Of a stretch of 44,059 nucleotides of DNA, positions 1 through 7,883 are shown in pieces (the first letter of the stretch is position 1; the number at the start of each line of letters is the position of its first letter). Below the pieces are notes generated by a model. That model saw only the letters and a program-made list of their open reading frames with translations, made no database searches and was not told where the DNA came from. The translations under genes were made by a program, and so were the position numbers. Source of the DNA: Verrucomicrobiota bacterium (GTDB lineage: Bacteria; Verrucomicrobiota; Verrucomicrobiia; Limisphaerales; J093); the NCBI GenBank assembly GCA_029907285.1, contig JARYMD010000001.1:1-44059 (forward strand). Direction: 5' to 3'.

Positions 1-1932
1 GGTTCCATCGCCCAGTTGGCCGCGTGAGTTGTCCCCCCATGCCCAGAGTGTGCCGTCAGTTCTGATGGCGACGGTGTGGTTTGCACCTGCGGCGACTGCG
101 CGCCAATTGGTGGCGGAACCGATCTTGGCCGGGCTGGATTTGTTGATGGTGGTTCCATCGCCCAACTGGCCGTAGTAATTATTGCCCCATGCCCAGAGTG
201 TGCCGTCGTTGCGGATGGCCACTGTGTGAGCGGAACCGGCTGCGATGGATTTCCAGTTGGTTGCTGACCCGATTTTTGTTGGTGTGGATTTGTTTGTTGT
301 CGTTCCATCTCCCAATTGGCCGTGGTAGTTGTTGCCCCAAGCCCAGAGGGTGCCGTCGGCCCGAATTCCAACCGTGTGAGAATCTCCGGCTGCGACTGTT
401 CGCCACTTGGCAACGACCCCGATTCGCACCGGAGCGGGCTCGTTGACAAGTGTGCCGTTTCCGATCTGGCCGCGGGAGTTCTCGCCCCATGCCCAGAGTG
501 TGCCGTCGGTGCGGATGGCAGCGGTGTGGTTATAACCGGCGGCCACGGCAAGCCAGGTCGGAGGTGAAGAAACCTGGCTTGGGCTGCATTTGCCGACGAC
601 GGTTCCATCGCCCAAGTTGCCGTAGTAATTGGCGCCCCATGACCAGAGTGTATTGTCAGTCAGAATCGCAAGGGAATGTTCCCAGCCTGCAGATACGGCC
701 TGCCAATTGTTGTCCGCGCCAATCTGCGTGGGCACGGGTTTGTCGGCAAACGTGCCATCGCCGGATTGACCGCGCCCGTTCGATCCCCAAATCCACAGTG
801 TTCCGTCGGTTCGTATTCCCGCCATGTGCCAAAACCCTGCGGCTACGGCTTTCCAGTTTGTGGCCGACCCGATTTGGACCGGGCTGGTTCTGGCCGGGGT
901 GGTGTTGTCTCCCAATTGTCCGAAGCCGTTCCACCCCCATGCCCAGAGTGTGCCGTTGGTTCGAATACCAACTGTATGAGAATTGCCGGCGGCGATTGCT
1001 ATCCAACCCGGCGCTGCGCCGATGCGCGCGGGGCTGAATTTGCCCGCGGTAGTGCCGTCGCCCAACTGACCGTAAGAATTGTTGCCCCACGCCCAAAGCG
1101 TACCGTCGGTCTGGATGCCGATCGTGTGTTCCCATCCTGCGGAAACGGTTTGCCAGCTCGCCGCCGAACCAATCTGGACCGGGACGATTCTATCGGCTGT
1201 TGTTCCATCGCCCAATTGCCCGGCCGAGTTGGAGCCCCATGCCCAGAGCGTGCCGTCGGTGCGAACGGCCACGGTGTGACGCCATCCTGCTGCGACTGAT
1301 TTCCAACTGGCTGTTGGAGCAATTTGCACGGGGCTGGCCTTGCCAACGGTCGTTCCGTCGCCCAATTGTCCGCGCCAGTTACCGCCCCATGCCCAAAGTG
1401 TGCCGTCACTCCGGACTGCCAGCGTATGATAAGCTCCGGCTGCAACCGCTTTCCAATTTGTGGCCGATCCTATCTGGACCGGGCTGAGCTTGTCTTTGCT
1501 GGTTCCATCGCCGAGTTGGCCAAACCGGTTCCAACCCCAAGCCCAAAGTGTGCCGTCGGAACGAACGGCCACTGAGTGTTCCCATCCCGCAGCCACGGTC
1601 AGCCACGTTGTGCCCGGGTTGATCTGGACCGGCGCAGATTTGTCAACTGCAGTTCCATCGCCGAGTTGACCCGAGTTGTTGGCTCCCCACGCCCAAAGAG
1701 CACCATCCGAACCAATCGCCACCGTGTGATAACCCCCCGCTGCGACTTGGCGAAATGCAATGTCTCCACCATGAACCACTGCCGACGCCAAAACCAACAG
1801 GGCAGCAGCAAACCCCAAACAACATGGCACGGCCGCGTAGCTTTTTGCGCACCGCAGGCTCAGGTGAGCAACCCGCCCTGCACTCTCAACATCGGCCGCT
1901 CTTTCGCTCCGTTGACTTGATCTCTTGTTCAT
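1..1932 (-). CDS. RCC1-repeat secreted protein, C-terminus cut by window edge
   Basis: The minus strand is open from an ATG at 1932 to the left edge (644 codons, no stop). The N-terminus has a long charged n-region and then a hydrophobic stretch (FAAALLVLASAVVHG, about residues 44-58) that looks like a signal peptide or signal anchor. The rest is tandem RCC1-type repeats of the form TDGTLWAWGxNxxGQLGDGT...PVQIGxxxxWxxVAAGxxHT. Twelve copies of the WAWG segment occur at an exact 150-bp (50-residue) spacing from about 1687 down to 37. RCC1 repeats fold as beta-propeller blades. In bacteria such proteins are usually exported and of unknown function, so a surface or adhesive role is only an inference. 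No strong Shine-Dalgarno is visible. The end of the protein, where a sorting signal might sit, lies outside the window. Confidence 0.9.
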   Translation of the reverse strand, partial: MNKRSSQRSERAADVESAGRVAHLSLRCAKSYAAVPCCLGFAAALLVLASAVVHGGDIAFRQVAAGGYHTVAIGSDGALWAWGANNSGQLGDGTAVDKSAPVQINPGTTWLTVAAGWEHSVAVRSDGTLWAWGWNRFGQLGDGTSKDKLSPVQIGSATNWKAVAAGAYHTLAVRSDGTLWAWGGNWRGQLGDGTTVGKASPVQIAPTASWKSVAAGWRHTVAVRTDGTLWAWGSNSAGQLGDGTTADRIVPVQIGSAASWQTVSAGWEHTIGIQTDGTLWAWGNNSYGQLGDGTTAGKFSPARIGAAPGWIAIAAGNSHTVGIRTNGTLWAWGWNGFGQLGDNTTPARTSPVQIGSATNWKAVAAGFWHMAGIRTDGTLWIWGSNGRGQSGDGTFADKPVPTQIGADNNWQAVSAGWEHSLAILTDNTLWSWGANYYGNLGDGTVVGKCSPSQVSSPPTWLAVAAGYNHTAAIRTDGTLWAWGENSRGQIGNGTLVNEPAPVRIGVVAKWRTVAAGDSHTVGIRADGTLWAWGNNYHGQLGDGTTTNKSTPTKIGSATNWKSIAAGSAHTVAIRNDGTLWAWGNNYYGQLGDGTTINKSSPAKIGSATNWRAVAAGANHTVAIRTDGTLWAWGDNSRGQLGDGT

Positions 1933-2477
1933 TTGGGTCCCACTGAATTTTGATTTTGGTTCAGGCCTCTTGAAGCCGCCGACGACCATTATGCCGACTC
2001 GGCCCCCGGACTGTTGCCGCGGCACAAGTTAAGCACGCTGTCAGGCGCCTTGGAAGAAATACCTTTTCACCGCAAGACACAAAATGGCAAGACCGAATAC
2101 TGTGGGTCGCTCCGCCAGTCGCGCGGCCGTCTCGGCCGCATCAACCCGGCGACCGATCTTGCACGAGTTTCGAAATAGAGTGCCAGGCACGTTATTGGGG
2201 TGTGGCCCCAAATAGAGTGCCAGGCACTTTGTTTGGGTTCTCCAGGAGCGCGGCCGTCTCGGCCACATCAACACGATGACCGGTCTCAAACCAGTTTCCA
2301 TCATGCAAATCCGGCGCCTGAACATTCACCGGAGCCTCAAGTCGTTGCCAGGAGGGGTTTGATTGGCGGTTTGCGCCTCGTATTGGCAAAGGCTGATCAA
2401 GGCGGTCTCGGTTTGTAACAAGTTTGTAACATCGCCAGCACGCAGTCGCCACAGAAAGAGTCAATCTTTGTGTGCAA
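1933..2477. other. Intergenic region rich in short repeats
   Basis: I see no convincing gene here. The stretch contains two similar segments reading GCGCGGCCGTCTCGGCC followed by a CATCAAC-type tail (about 2119-2147 and 2250-2276), the paired palindromic element at 2173-2240, and a direct repeat GTTTGTAACA at 2411-2420 and 2422-2431. Short open frames on both strands here have shadow-like composition. Confidence 0.6.
2173..2240. repeat. Double palindromic repeat, 37-bp spacing (copy A)
   Basis: Two copies of AAATAGAGTGCCAGGCAC start at 2173 and 2210. Each holds a short palindrome (AGTGCC-A-GGCACT in the better copies). Between them lies a hairpin, TTGGGG-TGTGG-CCCCAA. The same arrangement and spacing recur at 20402-20467 and, diverged, at 23545-23606. 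Single or degenerate copies lie at 3311-3337, 7545-7572, 20751-20777 and 27715-27735. The element resembles REP/BIME-like intergenic repeats, but no associated transposase is visible nearby. Confidence 0.85.
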
Positions 2478-3041
2478 ATGATGAAAACGGCACTTGCAAT
2501 GATTGCGCGGATTTCTCGAAACAGCAGTGCGACACGGAAAATCTCTGGCGATTCGTGCGAACCGCCGACACAGGATTTGCTCGGTGATTTTCGGTTGTTC
2601 CTTGACGACACCTCGATCGTTGGTTTGGTCGAGCAAGCCGTTGATGAAGTCGCATCTAGACTGCCGCAGTGGCCGTGCTCGGGCGCGGCGCCGGTGCCGA
2701 GGTCGATGCTCGGTCTGTTGACGTACAGCTATCTGACCTGCAGGTTCGCGTCAGACGACATCGCGCAAAGTTGCAAATCCGACCCAGTCGCAAAATACCT
2801 TGTGGGCGGGCACATGCCAAATGATGAGGTGATTCGCGCCTTTCGAAGGGCAAACAGGCCATGGATAGAACAATGCCTCGCAGGTGTGATTTCGAAAGTT
2901 GCGGATCAACCGGCAGCCTTGCTCGCCCGCGCGCAAGTTAACCCCGTGGATCAAGAGTTTTTGTCCGATTCGCCAGCGCTGCAACTCGCCAGACGAAGGG
3001 TTGAGTTGGCCACCTTGTTTGACATGGCCCTTTCGGAATAG
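2478..3041 (+). pseudogene. Truncated IS1182/DUF772-like transposase N-terminal domain protein
   Basis: The product is 187 residues from the ATG at 2478. An in-frame GTG at 2472 and an ATG at 2481 are alternatives. The middle (PRSMLGLLTYSYLTC, then a segment ending GGHMPNDEVIRAFRR) resembles the N-terminal DUF772 domain of IS1182/IS5-type transposases: a hydrophobic helix, a YLxGG-like stretch, then the PD/PNxxxIxxFRR motif. The DDE catalytic domain that should follow is absent. The frame stops at 3041 and the next 340 bp are short repeats. It may be a decayed transposase or a stand-alone DNA-binding remnant that is still translated. No terminal inverted repeats or target duplications were found. 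The family link rests on motif resemblance only. Confidence 0.55.
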
Positions 3042-3383
3042 ACGCGCGATTGCAGGTGCCTCGCGGTTCCTGACTGAGTGCCGATGGGTCAAGGCCGCTT
3101 CGGCTGGTGGGGTTTGCGCAACAGACGGTGTTGCCGTCTTGGAACCACTTCGCCGGAGCCCAGGCCCGTAGGGCCGACATATCTGTAGGGGGACGGTCCC
3201 CAAACCGGACAAGCTCCGTAGGAGCGGCATCGCACTCAAGGCGCTTGCAGAAACCGGTTGGTTCTGTTGCCAGGACCGCGGCGCGTTTGATGCCACCCCG
3301 CTGGGGCCGGGAAATAGGGTGACAGGCACGATGTTTCGCTCTTCAATTTCGCGTTGGACTTTCGTAGCGTGGGGGAGAAAAAG
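3042..3383. repeat. Intergenic cluster of short hairpin repeats
   Basis: There is no gene here. Two short hairpins are each followed by GRCAT: GGCCCGTAGGGCCGACAT at 3163-3180 and GCTCCGTAGGAGCGGCAT at 3213-3230. A related unit on the opposite strand lies at about 3283-3308 and another on the plus strand at 20523-20540. A degenerate copy of the GTGCCAGGCAC-type repeat lies at 3311-3337. A segment at about 3070-3120 resembles 27884-27940. Confidence 0.7.
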
Positions 3384-3875
3384 ATGCGTACAACGGCGTT
3401 TTTGATAACAACGGTTTTGGCGTTGAGTGTTTCCGCTGGATTGGCGAATGCACAATCCGCCCGGGAAAAGGCAAAGCAACGCCTTGACGGGGCGGCCTAC
3501 GCCCACTTTGAAAAAGAAATCAAGGATCGCTACCCGAAAGAGATTGCGGCCTACGGAATTGTCGAGGCAACTGTGACACGGGTGATGCCAGACGTCTATT
3601 GCCCCAAGCGCGGGCCGTTGTGTGGGCCAAACCCGGCGTGCAAACACGAAAAGGTCTCTGTCCAGGCGCTTGACCTCAAGGTTGACCGTGTTCTGTTCAC
3701 AACCGGTCCATTCCAGTGGCCGGAAGAGTTCCAACGGTATCCCGCCTACCGGCAAGGCTCTTTCACCCAGGGACAAAAACTTCAAATGTCTGTTTACGGC
3801 TATAGAACCGGTTCGACAGGAATCGGGTCGATTCGCCGGTTGACATCGGCACCGGGACAAGACACCGGCAAATAG
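3384..3875 (+). CDS. Small secreted protein of unknown function
   Basis: This encodes 163 residues. The ATG at 3384 is chosen because GGGGGAG lies just upstream with good spacing and because it directly starts a signal peptide (MRTTAFLITTVLALSVSAG, cleavage probably after LANA, about residue 22). The mature part begins with a charged helical segment and then holds a Cys cluster, YCPKRGPLCGPNPACKH, whose spacing could form disulphides or bind a metal. I recognise no family. It is 44 bp upstream of the alpha/beta hydrolase on the same strand, so the two may be co-transcribed. Export to the periplasm or beyond is inferred from the signal peptide. Confidence 0.75.
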   Translation: MRTTAFLITTVLALSVSAGLANAQSAREKAKQRLDGAAYAHFEKEIKDRYPKEIAAYGIVEATVTRVMPDVYCPKRGPLCGPNPACKHEKVSVQALDLKVDRVLFTTGPFQWPEEFQRYPAYRQGSFTQGQKLQMSVYGYRTGSTGIGSIRRLTSAPGQDTGK

Positions 3876-3919
3876 AATACGGTGGAATATCGCCCGCGGT
3901 TTTTCGGGAGGTCCGCAGC

Positions 3920-5263
3920 GTGACGCGAGAAGCGGCAAAGAGCATTTCAAGCGCGAGGGGGGCTATGGCGCGGCCGGCTGCATCCGGCAACTCCACTGCG
4001 AGGTTTCGACGACATTGTTTGCGTAGGCACATGTTAATGCCGATGGCATTGATGCTGGCAGCCACGGTCATCCTCCGGAGCGGTTCATCCACAAGCACGT
4101 CGGCCGGGCGGGCATGGCGCGATGCCGGGAGCGTTAGTTCTGATCCGCCTCGCTTGGCCGCGAGCGAGCGTGCAGACAAAGTTTGGAACAGGGCCACCAC
4201 AACCAGCGTTGATGGCAGGAACGCTGAGCAGCCTTTGGGCAAAGTCCAACACGCTGCTCGAACCACGGTGGTTCGGGAGCAATCGCATCAAGACCTCGGA
4301 TGGTATCCGGACCGCTCGGGGCTGCCGCGGCCTGTTGAATCGGTGTCCGACTGGAAACGGCGGCGAGAGGCTGTGTTGGGTGCGATGGAGCGGGTGATGG
4401 GCGCTCTGCCCGGCCGTGACAAAAGATGCCGGGTTCAATGTGAGGTTATCGAAGAGGTTGATTGTGGCGATTATGTTCGACGGGACATTCGTTACACTGC
4501 CGAACCCGGTGATTGGGTGCCGGCGTACCTGCTGATTCCCAAGAACGCGCTTGCCGGCCGAGCCCGTTGCCATGGCGTGCTATGCCTGCATCAGACGCAT
4601 CCGGCGGGCCGCCGCGTGGTTGTCGGGCTTGGACAAAGTCCCGACGACGAGTACGGTGTCGAGCTGGTGAAGAGGGGATACGTGTGTCTTGCGCCTGCCT
4701 ATCCGTTGTTGGCGGATTATCATCCGCCGCTGGGCGAACTGGGCTACCAGAGTGGCGTCATGAAGGCGGTTTGGAACAACATGCGCGGCCTTGACATGCT
4801 GGAATCAATGCCATTCGTTGTGCGAGGCCGGTTCGGCGCAATCGGGCATTCGCTCGGTGGCCACACGGGTCTTTTCACGGCGGCTTTTGATTCCAGAATC
4901 AAGATCGTGGTGACCAGTTGTGGTTTTGATTCTTTCATCGACTATATGGGCGGGGACATCCGGGGTTGGACGAGCAGCAGGTACATGCCGAGACTTGCAG
5001 AGTATCCGCGGGGCCAAGTGCCGTTTGATTTTCACGAAGTGCTGGGAATGCTGGCGCCGCGTTGGTGTTTGGTGAGCGCGCCGATTGAGGATACGAACTT
5101 CCGGTGGGAGAGCGTGGCGCGGATTGGCCGCGAGGTCACGCGGGTATATGGCCTTTACGGCTGCCCGGAGCGTTTTGGCGTGCTGCATCCAAATTGTGGC
5201 CATCGGTTTCCACCCGAAATTCGTGAAACAGCTTACCAATGGCTTGACAAAGCACTGCGTTAG
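3920..5263 (+). CDS. Alpha/beta hydrolase (dienelactone hydrolase / acetyl-xylan-esterase-like)
   Basis: The product is 447 residues if the GTG at 3920 is used. That GTG has a GGGAGG Shine-Dalgarno seven bases upstream. The basic N-terminus runs into a hydrophobic segment (MLMPMALMLAATVILRSGS, about residues 38-56), so the protein is probably exported or anchored. The catalytic fold starts near residue 140. The nucleophile elbow is GHSLGGH with Ser311, the likely acid is Asp391 in PIEDTNF, and the base is His428 in CGHRF. The spacing and late His fit the prolyl-oligopeptidase/dienelactone hydrolase superfamily, whose Verrucomicrobia members often act on esters of plant polysaccharides. The substrate is not readable from sequence. 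A start at ATG 4031 would give a more ordinary signal peptide. Confidence 0.8.
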   Translation: MTREAAKSISSARGAMARPAASGNSTARFRRHCLRRHMLMPMALMLAATVILRSGSSTSTSAGRAWRDAGSVSSDPPRLAASERADKVWNRATTTSVDGRNAEQPLGKVQHAARTTVVREQSHQDLGWYPDRSGLPRPVESVSDWKRRREAVLGAMERVMGALPGRDKRCRVQCEVIEEVDCGDYVRRDIRYTAEPGDWVPAYLLIPKNALAGRARCHGVLCLHQTHPAGRRVVVGLGQSPDDEYGVELVKRGYVCLAPAYPLLADYHPPLGELGYQSGVMKAVWNNMRGLDMLESMPFVVRGRFGAIGHSLGGHTGLFTAAFDSRIKIVVTSCGFDSFIDYMGGDIRGWTSSRYMPRLAEYPRGQVPFDFHEVLGMLAPRWCLVSAPIEDTNFRWESVARIGREVTRVYGLYGCPERFGVLHPNCGHRFPPEIRETAYQWLDKALR

Positions 5264-5281
5264 CCAGGGAATCTCGCCGGT

Positions 5282-7462
5282 TCACCAGCCGAGGAGTCTG
5301 TCGGGCTCGTCGCTGTCCTGCCCGAGGCCAAAGCGCGGGAAAGCTTTGAGCGACAACTGAACCGCCACGGCGAAATCGGTGTTGCCCTCGCCGTTGTCGC
5401 GCAAGCGGAAGGTGAGCGCGCCGGTCCAGCTTCGGAAGTCGCGGTAGAGCGTGTAGTATTGCTCCTGCATGACGTGGTGTTTGATATCGAAGTGGTGGCG
5501 GAAACGGAACCCATAGTTTTGGCTCAGGCGGAGGTAGATGCTGCTCATGATAAGGCTGTGACCCGCCTCTGGTCCCAGTTCTTCGATTTCGCGGACGTAT
5601 CGATGGCCGATTTTCCAGCTCCAGACGTCGTTGGGTTCTATTGTTGCGGTGTGATTGGCAACGCGAATCAGGTTTTCGTTCACGTCGTAACGCATCTCTG
5701 AATTCAGCGTGATCCATGAACGGGGCTTGAAATCGAGGTCTGAGAAAATGTCGGCGAATGTGGACTGGTCTTTTTCGGGGCGGAGGCGCCAATCGACGAA
5801 TGCGGCCCAGTTGACGAGGTCATCGACATTGCCTTGGCGCTTGGTTTGGAGTTTGTTGTGCAAGCCGAACCTGATGACGTTTTGGCTGTCGATGCCGTCG
5901 ATTGAATTGTAGTCGGGGAAATCTATCGGGCGCATTTCATAGCTGTACCATTCGTAATCGAACTGTGGGAGTTCCGGGGGGCGTGTGGACGGAGCCGGAG
6001 TGTAGGAGTAGTTGATCGAAGGTTCAATGATGTGGCGCAGTTCTGTGACATCAAGGAGTGGACTGCGGGCGTCACGCCAGACGCGCGATGCTTTGAACGA
6101 TCCTTCAATGCCGGTGTTGAAAACCCAGCGGCGGTGCTCATCGGAAACGAAACCGGTATCCTGTTCGGCGCCGTAGTATGTGAACCGTCCGCTCGCACGC
6201 GGCGTCAGGTTGAGCCAGCCGAATAATGTTTGAGGCACTAAAAGCTGTTGGAAGCTGTCTGCACGGAATGCCGAATGGTTTGTGGCGGCGAAATAGTCGC
6301 CTTCGCAGAACCGGAGAAATGCACCGGAACTCTCGCTTTCGTAATAAAAAGGCGAAATGCCCAGTTGCTGGCGAAACGCCGTGAGTTTGATATCCGGCAA
6401 CCGCTCGACGCTTTGGAAGAAATCGTTGACTCTGGGCTGGGCAAGCATGTTGAGACTGAAATTGGGCCAGAGCTGCTGGATTTCGACGAAGGATTTTGGC
6501 TGGACGTTTTTGCGGTACTCGGTTTCGAAGAAGTCATGTGCGACAAGCGCGTCGCTCTGGTGGTTGAAGACGGCCTTGAACGTCAGGTTTGTTCGCACGA
6601 ACGCGCTGTGAGCAAATGCAATCCTGTGTCGGTCAGGGTCAATTTGACGGAGGTTCGCCGGGTCGGTGCCGGGGTCTTCGTCGTAGAGGAAATACGTTTG
6701 CAATTGGCCTTCGCCCCAAGGGCCGAGGTCGTAATTGAGGTCCGGGCCGCCGGCCACACCGCGCTTCACGCGATAGTCCAAGTGGAAAGCGGCCGACACG
6801 TTTGTGGCGATGCTCCAATTGTAAGTGCCAAGCAGGTACGGGCCGTACTTGCTTCTGTAACCAGGAACAAACACGAAGTTGTTCGGATGCCGATCTAAAT
6901 GGCGCCTGTACCGTGGCAGGTAAAAGACCGGCACTTTGCCCATGTAAAGGACAGCACGCCTTGCTTCAATGTACTTGCCGGGGACGAACACGATGCTCTT
7001 GGCGCGGACTCTGTATCCTGGGACGTCGAGATCGTCGGTTGTCACAAAGGCGTTTGTGGCGGAGTGAGTTTGGTTGGTTATGCTTGCGCGCAGCCCTTCG
7101 CCGGTGGCATAAAACGGAGCAATCCCCGTTCGAAATACCGCCGCGTTCATCTGCCGGGTGAGGAAACTGTAACTGATGTAGTTGCCGGTCCAGATTTCCT
7201 TCCCACGTTGCAGTCGCACGTTGCCTTCGGCCTCAACGGAAAGCGCTTCGCGGTCGAACTTGAGCCTGTTTGCGATCAGCTCAACATCGCCGTAACGGGC
7301 GACGACGCCCGCCGGATCGGAAATCACGCCTGTTTTTTCGTCGTACTCGACCAACCCGTCCGGGCTAAGCGCGCTGATCTCCAATTCAGGCTCTTCATCG
7401 GCCCAACTCAGACTCGAGAGGGCAAGTGCAATCAGGCAGATGAAAACCCAGCGCGCACGCAT
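5282..7462 (-). CDS. lptD: LPS-assembly protein LptD-like outer-membrane barrel
   Basis: This encodes 726 residues. A signal peptide (MRARWVFICLIALALSSLSWA) is followed by an OstA/LptA-like beta-jellyroll region, about residues 30-130, with the typical patterns DGLVEYDEKTGVI and LSVEAEGNVRLQRG. From about residue 290 to the end are aromatic-rich alternating strands (for example FHLDYRVKRGVAGGPDLNYD and FRFRHHFDIKHHV) expected of the LptD beta barrel. LptD inserts lipopolysaccharide into the outer leaflet of the outer membrane with LptE, so this supports a diderm host. The length is near that of typical LptD (about 780). The lptE and lptA genes are not in the window. It converges with the alpha/beta hydrolase, with only 18 bp between stop codons and no clear terminator. 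Confidence 0.85.
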   Translation of the reverse strand: MRARWVFICLIALALSSLSWADEEPELEISALSPDGLVEYDEKTGVISDPAGVVARYGDVELIANRLKFDREALSVEAEGNVRLQRGKEIWTGNYISYSFLTRQMNAAVFRTGIAPFYATGEGLRASITNQTHSATNAFVTTDDLDVPGYRVRAKSIVFVPGKYIEARRAVLYMGKVPVFYLPRYRRHLDRHPNNFVFVPGYRSKYGPYLLGTYNWSIATNVSAAFHLDYRVKRGVAGGPDLNYDLGPWGEGQLQTYFLYDEDPGTDPANLRQIDPDRHRIAFAHSAFVRTNLTFKAVFNHQSDALVAHDFFETEYRKNVQPKSFVEIQQLWPNFSLNMLAQPRVNDFFQSVERLPDIKLTAFRQQLGISPFYYESESSGAFLRFCEGDYFAATNHSAFRADSFQQLLVPQTLFGWLNLTPRASGRFTYYGAEQDTGFVSDEHRRWVFNTGIEGSFKASRVWRDARSPLLDVTELRHIIEPSINYSYTPAPSTRPPELPQFDYEWYSYEMRPIDFPDYNSIDGIDSQNVIRFGLHNKLQTKRQGNVDDLVNWAAFVDWRLRPEKDQSTFADIFSDLDFKPRSWITLNSEMRYDVNENLIRVANHTATIEPNDVWSWKIGHRYVREIEELGPEAGHSLIMSSIYLRLSQNYGFRFRHHFDIKHHVMQEQYYTLYRDFRSWTGALTFRLRDNGEGNTDFAVAVQLSLKAFPRFGLGQDSDEPDRLLGW

Positions 7463-7883
7463 GATGTGCCGGTGACGCTAGCGCGAAATCCCAGCCGATG
7501 CCAAGCCGGATGTTTGTCACTTGCCGCGTGTTCCAGCACGGGAGGCAAATAGAGTGCCAGGCACTTTATTTCGGCTCGCTGGGGACAGCGAGCCCTACCA
7601 TGCATGAACCCTTGCATACAGGTAGGGCGCGACGTCCGCGTCGCGCCGGGGTTGCGACAGACAGTTTTTCGTTTCCGCGCAAACACTGGACTCTGACAAC
7701 GATCGGTTGTCCCGCACTTTGGGCGATGCCACGCCCGCGGCCGTTAGAGTTCCGCCTTTAGGCGGTGCAAGATCGGTTGGCGAATCCACGTGCTTGAGAC
7801 GCAGAGACGCAGGCTGAAGCCTGCACTACGAGCCGAAGATTTTTCTCTTTTACCGGGCCGATTGGTTGTAAACTGGCCGCTGC
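7463..7883. other. Intergenic region with repeat elements
   Basis: No gene is supported. The region holds a single GTGCCAGGCAC-type unit (7545-7572), then the composite repeat 7573-7760, then about 120 bp leading to the GH116 start. Short open frames here translate the repeats and reappear in the copy near 20.6 kb. Confidence 0.7.
7573..7760 (+). repeat. Composite intergenic repeat, forward copy
   Basis: It begins with a perfect hairpin, GGCTCGCTG-GGGA-CAGCGAGCC (7573-7594). A TGCATGAACCCTTGCATA block follows, and then a second perfect hairpin, GGCGCGACG-TCCG-CGTCGCGCC (7626-7647). The end is a block containing CCCGCACTTTGGGCGATGCC and the sequence ACGCCCGCGG. The first and last blocks occur in the same order on the opposite strand at about 20545-20673, so these are two copies of one mobile or ancestral unit in inverted orientation. 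Confidence 0.8.

Noticed and set aside
2751..3950. 399-residue minus-strand open frame
   Set aside because: It lies antisense to the transposase-like and secreted-protein genes and crosses repeat DNA. It is rich in Arg, Cys and Pro, with no domain or signal.
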